This document shows, piece by piece, positions 31,134 through 40,100 of a stretch of 64,000 nucleotides of DNA (the stretch's first letter is position 1; the number at the start of each line of letters is the position of its first letter). Source of the stretch: Flavobacterium nackdongense (GTDB taxonomy: Bacteria > Bacteroidota > Bacteroidia > Flavobacteriales > Flavobacteriaceae). Position numbers and translations under genes: made by a program. The DNA is taken from assembly GCF_004355225.1 (NCBI RefSeq), contig NZ_CP037933.1:1612001-1676000 (forward strand). The letters are read 5' to 3'. The notes beneath the pieces were generated by a model that searched no databases, had not been told where the DNA came from, and was given only the letters and a program-made list of their open reading frames with translations.

Positions 31134-34100
31134 ATGAAAAGAATTACTTATTTATCGTTATTGTTAATAATAATCATTTTTCAGTTTTCGGCTGCGCAAT
31201 CCATTAATAATTGGACTTTAAAAAACACATCAGAAACTTCAAAAGCGAGGGTTAAAATAGACCCAAAAAACATTCCCAGTAAATACCAGATTTTAACCTT
31301 AGATTTTAAATCTTTAAAATCAAATTTTAAAAAAGCAACCATAAATACTACTGGCAAAAAAACGAATACCCCATTGCTAATGGATTTCCCTAAGGAGGAT
31401 GGCACAATGGAAACTTTTAGTGTAGAAAAAATTAGTGTTTTACATCCTGATTTAGAAGCTAAATATCCAGAAATCCAATCTTTCTATGGCGTCAGCACTA
31501 AAAACGAACTGAATAAAATCTACATAAGTATTTCCCCAAGTGGGTTCAACGGATTAATAACAGGAGAAAAATCTATTTATATAGATCCTATTGAAAGAAA
31601 CAATACGATTGATTATATTGTCTATAACAAAAAAGATTATACTAAAAATCGTCAAGATGTATTTACTTGTGGTGCAGATATGCCTACTGATGTTATGCCT
31701 GAATTATCGAAGGCTAAAACTACTAGTACCGCTAAAACGACTAATGTAATCGATGGTAAAATAAGAACCTATCGCCTCGCCGTTGCCTGTACCTCAGAAT
31801 ATACCGCATACTATGGCAACACTGTTGCGGGAGCATTGGCCGCAATAAACACCACTATTACCCGTGTGAATAGTGTGTTCAAAACGGATTTAGGTATTCA
31901 ATTTCAGGTTGTTTCTGGTAATGATCGATTGATTTATAGAAACAATGTCAATATCGACGCTTCACCGGATCCAGATCCGTATGATAATTACGATGGATCA
32001 CAGATGCTTGGAGCAAATACTGCAAATATTACTGGTTTACTTGGAGTTGGAGCTTACGATATAGGTCACGCCTTCAGCACTGGTGGCGGCGGAATTGCCT
32101 CACTATCTGTTCCGTGTGCCGCTAGTACCAAAGGACAAGGTGTTACTGGAATTGTAACGCCACAATTTGACCAGTTTGATATAGGTTATGTAGCTCACGA
32201 AATGGGCCATCAGTTTGGCGCTACACATACCCAAAGCAATTCGTGTCAAAATTCGGCCGCATCATCTATGGAACCAGGTAGTGGCACAACAATTATGTCC
32301 TACGCCGGAATTTGTCCGCCAAATATTCAAGCGGATGCAGATGCTTACTTTCATGCCTACAGTATTCAACAAATGACTGTAACTGTTAATGCAAACACCT
32401 GTGAAGTTGAAACTCTCACTGGTAATAATGAACCTGTAATAACTGCTGTTCCAGATCGTACAATCCCAAAATCAACCCCTTTTATTTTGACTGGAATTGC
32501 TACTGATACCGATGCTGGAGATGCTGCCAGACTAACCTATTGTTGGGAACAAATGGACGCTGCAAGTTCTGGTAATGTAGCGCCAGTTTCTACAAGTACA
32601 ACCAAACCTACTTTTAGGTCGATTATTCCAACACTTTCGCCGGCAAGAACGTTTCCGAATCTTAACGATATCATAAGCAATACAACGCCCACTTGGGAAG
32701 TTTTGCCCAGTGTAGGACGAACATTAAATTTCAGATTAACCGTCAGGGATAATAACCCAATAGGTGGCCAAACGAACCAGGATAATGTAGCTGTTACCGT
32801 TGGTACTGCTGGTCCATTTATTGTAACCGCTCCAAATACATCGGTTATATGGTATGTTGGAACATCACAAACTGTAACTTGGAATGTTGCTAGCACAAAT
32901 ACTGCTACTTACTCCGTAAATGTCAATATCAAATTATCAACCGATGGCGGTTTAACGTATCCAATAACACTGCTATCCAACACACCAAATGATGGAACGC
33001 AAGCCATTACAGTTCCTAACAATATTGGCAAAAATAATAGAATTAAAGTAGAGGCTGCCGCCAATATTTTCTTTGATATATCTAATGCAAATTTCGAAAT
33101 TAAAGCAAACACTTTTGATTTGACTAGCACACAACCAACTGTTTCTGTATGTAAACCATCTAATGCTGTTTATACATTAAATTATACGCCTGCGCCAGGT
33201 TTTGCGGAAACAACAACATTTTCAGCCGTTGGTTTACCCGTTGGAGCGATTGCTACTTTTGTACCAACTACTAGAAGTACAGCAGGGACGGTTACAATGA
33301 CTGTGTCTGGTATAGCAAATGTTGCAACAGGTAGTTATTCATTTAATGCAAATGGCACATCGACAAATGCCAATATCAATTTACCATTAACACTAAAAGT
33401 ATTTGATAACAACATTGCAAACGTAACATTGACTTCGCCAACAAACGGAGCTGCGAATCAACAAACTTCAGTTTTATTACAATGGGGAGCAATAGCCAGC
33501 GCATCATCTTATATTGTAGAAGTAGCCGCTAGTCCAACTTTTGCAGCAATTCTAGAAACAGCAACAGTTACGACCAACTCCTATCAAACCGCTAGTTTAA
33601 CATCAGGAACAATTAATTATTGGAGGGTTAGACCTTTGAATTCCTGTGTAACTGGAGCAAATTCAGAAACATTTGTATTTCAAATTGCTAGTGATTTTTG
33701 CAAAACTTATACGAACAAATATTATGAAAATAATGACTTTACTTGGGAACTTAACTCGACAAATGCTGTAAGTGCGAGAATGGATGTTCCAGATAATATT
33801 ATTGTCAGCAAAGTAAGTTTTTATGTAAAAGCGACACACGCTTCGCTGGCAGATATAAAAATGCAATTTAGTGGTCCTACTGGTATTTTTGCAGAAATCT
33901 ACAATAGAGATTGTACTGGAGCTAATATTGATGTCCATTTTGATGATGCTGGAACTACGGCACCAACTTGTAGTGGAACTACTCCAGCTATGAGTGGAAC
34001 ACAACAAGCGAGTCAATCCTTGAGTAAATTCAATGGTACAAGTTCCTTAGGCACTTGGGTTTTATTAGCTACAGATAGAGGTGCAAATACTTCTGGAGGA

Positions 34101-36536
34101 ACATTTACAGACTTTCAAGTATCTATTTGTGGAAAATTGCAAATTGTAAATAATATTACCCTAGCTAATAATTCACTAAGCGTCGTTCAAGGTGCCTCTG
34201 CGAGCATCACACAAGCACAATTAGGAGCGACACAACCTGCGGCTACTACAGCGCAATTAATCTATACGGTTACTAAACTACCTATAAACGGAATTTTAAA
34301 ACGCAATAATATTGCAATGGCTGTAGGTGGAACTTTTACGCAAGCAGACCTCAATAACAACCTAATAAGTTACACCAACAATGGAACAAATGCGAATCCA
34401 GATAGTTTTAAATTTTCAATCAGCGGTATTAACCTAGCTCTTTTAGGTGGGCAAACCTACAATATTAGCGTAAGCGCTCTTATTTGCACAGCGCCAACCC
34501 CTAATGTTAGTAATTTACCTGATGTAAATGCCCAATGCTCAGTAACTCCAGCGGTGCCAGCGGCCACAAGTAATTGTTACGGCACTATCACTGCAACTAC
34601 AGCAACCGTATTTCCAATAACCACACAAGGCACAACTGTAGTCACCTGGACTTATAATGATGGACACGGAAATACATCTGTACAGACCCAAAATATCATT
34701 GTAAACAATACCATGTCAGCTGCTATTGCTGGAACTGCATCCGTTTGTTCAGGAACTAATTCGAATATACAAGTAACAATTATTGGCGGTGTTTCACCAT
34801 ATACTGTGGTTTACACCAATGGCACTAGCAATTTTACCGTTAGCAACTATACCAGCGGATCTGCCATTATTGTTGCTCCAACATTGACTACTACCTATAC
34901 ATTGGTCTCTGTAACTAGCGCCGAGGGATGCTTGAGCCCCACAAATAGCGGCTCTGCGGTTTTATCGATTGATAGTACTACCTGGAACGGTTCGGCTTGG
35001 TCTAATGGAGCTCCCACCGGCACGAAATCAGTCTTAATATCAGGCGATTATAGCCAGGCTACAAATATCAATGCTTGTTCTTTGACTGTAAATAATAACG
35101 CTGTTGTTAGTATTCCGTCTGGATATAACGTAACTTTAAATGGTGCTTTAACCGTTAGTTCAGGAAGTTTTACTTTGAATAATAATGCCAATTTGATACA
35201 AACTTCGAATGTTGCCAATTCAGGAAATATTATTGTAAAAAGAAATAGTTCAGCACTAATGCGTCTGGATTACACTGCGTGGTCATCACCTGTCACTAAT
35301 AATGCGAGCTTATTTTTACAATCTTTTTCTCCGGCAACGACTGTAAATAGATTTTATGGCTATGATACATCAACCAATTTGTACACTGCTATTGCAAGTC
35401 CTTCAACCACTAATTTTGCGCTTGGAAAAGGCTATTTAATCCGTATGCCGAACACACACCCAACTACGCCAACAATATGGAACGGAAGCTTTATAGGGGT
35501 TCCTAATAATGGAGTGATTCCGTTCACGATGACTAATGGAGGGGTGGGAAAAAGATTTAATTTAGTTGGAAATCCGTATCCTTCTCCCATAAGTATGACT
35601 CAATTTGTTGCTGATAATAATACCAAAATTACGGGCACTTTATATTTCTGGAGAAAAACAAATGGATTATCGAATCCAACCTATTCCACTTGGACTAATG
35701 GAGTATTTGCTTCTAACGGAGGAGCCCAAGTTGTGGACCCGCTTGGCATAATTCAAACTGGACAAGGGTTTTTTGTTGAAGCTTTAAATTCTTCGACCTC
35801 AGTTACTTTCAATAACGGACAGCGAATTGCTAATAATGCCAATCAATTCTTCAAAACAAAAGAAATCGAAAGAAGTACGATATGGTTAAATGCGACTAGC
35901 GCAACTGGTAATTTTTCGCAAATGGCTGTAAGTTATACGACTAATGCGACTCAGGGCGTCGATGAATATGACGGAAAATATTATAACGATGGAGCAATTG
36001 CTTTAAATTCGATACTGGACAATTCTGATTATGTTATCCAAGGACGAGCCTTGCCATTTGATGGATCCGATGAAGTACCCTTGAGTTTTACTGCAGCGAA
36101 TGCTGGTGAATATTCGATAAGTATTGACCATGTAGACGGTTTATTTGCAGGAAATCAAGATATCATTCTGAACGATAGCGAAACTGGAACAGAAACTGAT
36201 TTGAAAACAGGCTCATATACATTTACAGCAGCAGCGGGACAATCGAACACAAGATTCACCTTGAAATACCAAAAAACATTGGGAATCAACGCGCAAGTTT
36301 TCGATGAAAATAGCATTGTGGTTTTCAAAAACAACGGTTCTATCCATATCAAATCAAATAATACAGCAATAGATAATGTGCAACTTTTTGATGTCAGAGG
36401 ACGATTAATGATCGAAAAATCGAAAGTAAATTCAAACGAAACTAGTATTGAAAGCGCACGATTTGCAAATGAGGTTTTAATTGTAAAAATCACTTCAGCA
36501 GACAAGAAAGTCGTAAACAAGAAAATTGCAAATTAA
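31134..36536 (+). CDS. T9SS-secreted reprolysin-like metalloprotease, multidomain
   Basis: This 1800-residue protein starts with a signal peptide (1-21) and a propeptide, followed by a zinc metalloprotease domain (about 205-425) with HEMGHQFGATH (His355, Glu356, His359, His365; HExxHxxGxxH) and the Met-turn 'TIMSYAG' (Met388), as in reprolysin-like peptidases. Ig/fibronectin-like modules follow, then a proprotein-convertase P domain (about 852-1001), an HYR-like stretch ('TYNDGHGNTSVQTQNIIV', about 1175), a surface module with 'YTAWSSPV' (about 1379), 'GNPYPS' (about 1479) and 'GQGFF' (about 1543), and a T9SS type A sorting domain in the last 75 residues (ends KVVNKKIAN). It is exported across the outer membrane, probably to digest protein. 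All zinc ligands are present. Confidence 0.93.
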   Translation: MKRITYLSLLLIIIIFQFSAAQSINNWTLKNTSETSKARVKIDPKNIPSKYQILTLDFKSLKSNFKKATINTTGKKTNTPLLMDFPKEDGTMETFSVEKISVLHPDLEAKYPEIQSFYGVSTKNELNKIYISISPSGFNGLITGEKSIYIDPIERNNTIDYIVYNKKDYTKNRQDVFTCGADMPTDVMPELSKAKTTSTAKTTNVIDGKIRTYRLAVACTSEYTAYYGNTVAGALAAINTTITRVNSVFKTDLGIQFQVVSGNDRLIYRNNVNIDASPDPDPYDNYDGSQMLGANTANITGLLGVGAYDIGHAFSTGGGGIASLSVPCAASTKGQGVTGIVTPQFDQFDIGYVAHEMGHQFGATHTQSNSCQNSAASSMEPGSGTTIMSYAGICPPNIQADADAYFHAYSIQQMTVTVNANTCEVETLTGNNEPVITAVPDRTIPKSTPFILTGIATDTDAGDAARLTYCWEQMDAASSGNVAPVSTSTTKPTFRSIIPTLSPARTFPNLNDIISNTTPTWEVLPSVGRTLNFRLTVRDNNPIGGQTNQDNVAVTVGTAGPFIVTAPNTSVIWYVGTSQTVTWNVASTNTATYSVNVNIKLSTDGGLTYPITLLSNTPNDGTQAITVPNNIGKNNRIKVEAAANIFFDISNANFEIKANTFDLTSTQPTVSVCKPSNAVYTLNYTPAPGFAETTTFSAVGLPVGAIATFVPTTRSTAGTVTMTVSGIANVATGSYSFNANGTSTNANINLPLTLKVFDNNIANVTLTSPTNGAANQQTSVLLQWGAIASASSYIVEVAASPTFAAILETATVTTNSYQTASLTSGTINYWRVRPLNSCVTGANSETFVFQIASDFCKTYTNKYYENNDFTWELNSTNAVSARMDVPDNIIVSKVSFYVKATHASLADIKMQFSGPTGIFAEIYNRDCTGANIDVHFDDAGTTAPTCSGTTPAMSGTQQASQSLSKFNGTSSLGTWVLLATDRGANTSGGTFTDFQVSICGKLQIVNNITLANNSLSVVQGASASITQAQLGATQPAATTAQLIYTVTKLPINGILKRNNIAMAVGGTFTQADLNNNLISYTNNGTNANPDSFKFSISGINLALLGGQTYNISVSALICTAPTPNVSNLPDVNAQCSVTPAVPAATSNCYGTITATTATVFPITTQGTTVVTWTYNDGHGNTSVQTQNIIVNNTMSAAIAGTASVCSGTNSNIQVTIIGGVSPYTVVYTNGTSNFTVSNYTSGSAIIVAPTLTTTYTLVSVTSAEGCLSPTNSGSAVLSIDSTTWNGSAWSNGAPTGTKSVLISGDYSQATNINACSLTVNNNAVVSIPSGYNVTLNGALTVSSGSFTLNNNANLIQTSNVANSGNIIVKRNSSALMRLDYTAWSSPVTNNASLFLQSFSPATTVNRFYGYDTSTNLYTAIASPSTTNFALGKGYLIRMPNTHPTTPTIWNGSFIGVPNNGVIPFTMTNGGVGKRFNLVGNPYPSPISMTQFVADNNTKITGTLYFWRKTNGLSNPTYSTWTNGVFASNGGAQVVDPLGIIQTGQGFFVEALNSSTSVTFNNGQRIANNANQFFKTKEIERSTIWLNATSATGNFSQMAVSYTTNATQGVDEYDGKYYNDGAIALNSILDNSDYVIQGRALPFDGSDEVPLSFTAANAGEYSISIDHVDGLFAGNQDIILNDSETGTETDLKTGSYTFTAAAGQSNTRFTLKYQKTLGINAQVFDENSIVVFKNNGSIHIKSNNTAIDNVQLFDVRGRLMIEKSKVNSNETSIESARFANEVLIVKITSADKKVVNKKIAN

Positions 36537-36588
36537 ACAAAATTGCTATTCAGGCCTTAAAGACTACTAAAATTAAGAAGAAAAAAAA

Positions 36589-36801
36589 ATGAAAACCAAA
36601 CAAATAAAAGAATACATCACCGTCTTGGCCTTCTGTGTCAGTACAATTCTTATTGCAAAATTATCAGATGAAGCCAAATATGTAGAAGTCTATAGCAAAA
36701 TTGCCTGCGGCTTATGCCTGGTGAGTTTGATTTATGGGACCAAACTAATCCTTGAATTGCAAAAAGAGAACTTTCAAAAAACAATTGCTCTTCGCCCATA
36801 A
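36589..36801 (+). CDS. Small membrane protein, unknown
   Basis: This 70-residue frame has two hydrophobic stretches (about residues 9-24 and 34-52) with charged ends, a common two-helix membrane pattern. It begins 52 bp after the metalloprotease stop and is followed by a strong terminator at 36865, so it is likely the last gene of that transcript. I do not recognise the family. The ATG follows an A-rich run, which is usual for flavobacterial starts. Confidence 0.55.
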   Translation: MKTKQIKEYITVLAFCVSTILIAKLSDEAKYVEVYSKIACGLCLVSLIYGTKLILELQKENFQKTIALRP

Positions 36802-36864
36802 TATACAAAAAACCGCTAGAAACCCCATTTTAGTGCGCTTAAAAAACACTAAAAATTTGACTTG

Positions 36865-36907
36865 CAGTTCAATCAATCCGAAAACGGATTGCTTGAACTG
36901 TTTTTTT
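36865..36907 (+). terminator. Rho-independent terminator
   Basis: CAGTTCAAtCAATCCG, an AAAA loop and CGGATTGcTTGAACTG form a 15-bp stem with one mismatch, followed by seven T. It ends the metalloprotease / small membrane protein transcript. Confidence 0.92.
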
Positions 36908-36991
36908 ATTTTCTTTTATTTCCAATTAACCAACGAGCTAAAATTAATTGTAAATATACATTATTTCTTACTTTTTTTTAGATAATTGTGT

Positions 36992-37060
36992 ATTTCATCG
37001 ATATAAAACGCATTTAATCGATAAAAAATTATTTTTTCTGAATATTCTTTTCTACATTTG
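36992..37060 (+). promoter_or_regulatory. Direct-repeat box and promoter of the second giant gene
   Basis: ATTTCATCGAT (36992-37002) and ATTTAATCGAT (37012-37022) start 20 bp apart, and the -7 box TACATTTG (37053-37060) follows after exactly 30 bp, as at 31045-31113. The leader to ATG 37135 is about 70 bases. The pattern resembles LytTR-type operators (two direct repeats about two helical turns apart); the regulator is not in the window. Confidence 0.65.
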
Positions 37061-37134
37061 AATACTTAAACAAATATACAGGTCAACTAAATTTGGTTAA
37101 GCAAATCATTTATTCATCCTTTTGCCCCAAAGTC

Positions 37135-40100
37135 ATGAAAAAAATTACCCTTTTTACGAAATCATTACTGTGCTTTGTTTTTATGTTAATAAGCACAATA
37201 ACTTTTGCACAAACGACATTGTTCAATGCCAATTTTAGCACAGGAACAGGAAACAACGCTTGGGTATCTGCCTCAACAGGTTCTGGAGCAGGTGGATGGA
37301 CCAATGGTACTGTAGCAACTCACGCTACAGGCGCAACGGGTAATTACATGTATTCCAATATATATACAGGTAGCAATGTGTACAACGGCAACACCATATC
37401 AAGTATAACTAGTCCAGTGGTAAACCTTACTAATTATACCAACCTAATTTTAACTTTTAATGTTTGGTATAACACCGAAGCGTATTGGGATGGTGCAAAC
37501 GTAGAATACTCAACCGACGGAGGAGGAACTTGGAGCATTCTAGGTATCGTGGGGGATGGTTTTTATTCAGACACTGAAATATATACCTTAGGTAATGATT
37601 TAGATGGCTGGTCTGGTAATACGAATGGTTGGATAGCAAAAACGATTAATCTTACTGCTGCTGATATCAATTTCGACAACAATAGTAATGTGAAATTTAG
37701 AATAAAATTTGCTTCAGACGGAACTGTTAACGCTTCTGGTATTGCTTTTGACGACTTTAAAATAGTAGGTACCCCTATAACTTTGTTTCCAGAAATTGAT
37801 ATTCAAGGTAATGGTGTTTCAATCGTAGATGGAGACACAACTCCAAGCGCGACAGATTTTACAATTTTTCCGAGTATCTCTATAAATACCAGTACAACAA
37901 GAACCTTTGTTGTTAGAAATACGGGAGCAGGACCTTTAACCGTAGGCACCTATACCATTACAGGAGCAAATGCAGGTAGTTTTACCTTAACTACGCCGCC
38001 ACCCACAAGCATTGCCTCTGGGGGAACAGCGAATATTGTCTTTACATTCGCACCTACATCTCCCGGGGTACACGATGCCACTTTTACAATATACAATAGC
38101 GACACAAACGAAAACCCTTATAATTTTAGCTTGCAAGGTACAGCCACAGATTCCGAAATTAATATCTATTACGGCGCCCCCGCACAATCAATACTAGATA
38201 ATACATATGGCCCTGACCCTGCATTTGGTACTGATTTCGGGAGTACTACGATTGGAACTCCAGTGGCACGAATTTTCACTATACAAAATCTGGGTTTACT
38301 TCCGTTAAACTTAACCGATACTCCAATGGTACGAGTTATTGGTCCTAACGCAGCACTTTTTACGATTACACAACCCCCTGTATCAGTGGTGCCTGTGGGA
38401 GGAACAACAACTTTTACTGTAACATTTACCCCTGTAATTGTTGGTAAATCTGTATGTATAATATCCTTACTTAGTAATGATTCGGACGAAACCAATTACG
38501 ATTTTACCATACAAGGCGTTGGTACAGTTTCAACAGGTAGAGAAATTGATGTACTAGGAAACGATGTCTCGATACCTGACGGAGACATTACCCCAAGCAC
38601 CGTCGATTTCACTGATTTCGGAACTACTTTTGTAGGCGTTCCTATAACTATACCATTTGTTGTGTACAATTTCGGCCCCACTGCCTCCACTTTAAGTTTT
38701 ACTGGAAACACTATTACAACAGGAATAGGTTTTGCGATAACAAATATGGTTACATCATCAATAGCTGGTGGTCAAGCCACAAGTTTTAAAGTAACTTTTA
38801 CACCAAGTACAACAGGAACATTTACCGGATCAGTGGTACTCGGAAATAATGATTCCAATGAAGGTCCGTATAATTTTAATATAAGGGTAACAGTTGCTGC
38901 AGCACCTGTTATTGCCGTGGCACCGGGAGGCGTAACAACAAATTTAAAATTATGGCTAAAAGCCAATAACGAAATTGGCACCATTGCAAACAACAGTCTT
39001 GTAAGCACTTGGAGGGACAAAGCCCTTGGAAGCACTAGAAACGCCAGTGCAAAGACAAGTTTAGAGCCTGTTTTTTTGAACAATGCTACTGATAATGTAA
39101 ACTTCAATCCCGTAATTCGTTTCAATGGTAGTTCGACCTTATATGGAGGTCAAGGATTCAATAATCACGATGTCTTTATTGCCCTTAAAACGGGTATCGT
39201 TACCAGAAATTCAACCTCATACAGCGTTTTTATTGGAGATGATGTTGATGTTAACCCTCAAGGTGTATCAAATCAAGACATAACAGGTTTTTCCTTGGGT
39301 TCTCAAACTTCCAGATATGATAACGAGGTCGTGTCATATAATCAAGGGTCAAGAAATTATTATGGTGAGGGTGAAATTGATTTAGCGCCACAACCAAAAT
39401 CGTATTCGGGAGCCAATATTTTTAATCCAAGAAAAAGAATAGCTGGCGCTGGTGGTTTTATGGATATTTTTCATAATGGCGTAAAACTGACAACTTCAAA
39501 TATTACAATCATTCCTAATTCTAATACAACATACAAAGATATCCGAAATACTAAATATTATATAGGAAGAAGCGAATTCTATGATGCCGATTTAGTAGGC
39601 GATGTATTAGAGATTATTACTTATGATGCCCGAAACACCGATGCCGATAGACGTAAAGTTGAAACCTATTTGGCACTAAAATACGGTATCACATTAGGCG
39701 TCAATAGCACCAGTCTTAATTACGTAAATTCTGATGGAACAACTATTTATCCGGAAGCAACAGGTTTTAATACGAACATAGCGGGTATTGGTAGAGATGA
39801 TAAATCGGAATTAAATCAAAAACAATCTAAAACCGAATATACTGTAGACGATATTACTATGGGGCTTGCAACAATTGCAGATACAAACTCCGCAAATACA
39901 AACACCTTTGCAGGAGACAAAAGGTTTTTAATTTGGGGGCACAATAATGCTGTATTAACACAAACTCCTCCAGTGGTGGTTGATTTGAGCTCTGGTGTTA
40001 GTGCAATAGCTACTAAAGTAGACTTTATAGGCATAAATAGGGTGTGGAAAGTGGTAGAATCCGGAGGAGATGTTGGAACCGTAAAAATTTCTATACCAAA

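Noticed and set aside
31134..36536. Frameshift or pseudogene in the metalloprotease gene
   Set aside because: The frame is open for 1800 codons with all zinc ligands and a T9SS domain at the end.
37093..37134. Start of the second giant protein at TTG 37093
   Set aside because: It would place 14 polar residues before the signal peptide; ATG 37135 gives a normal signal.
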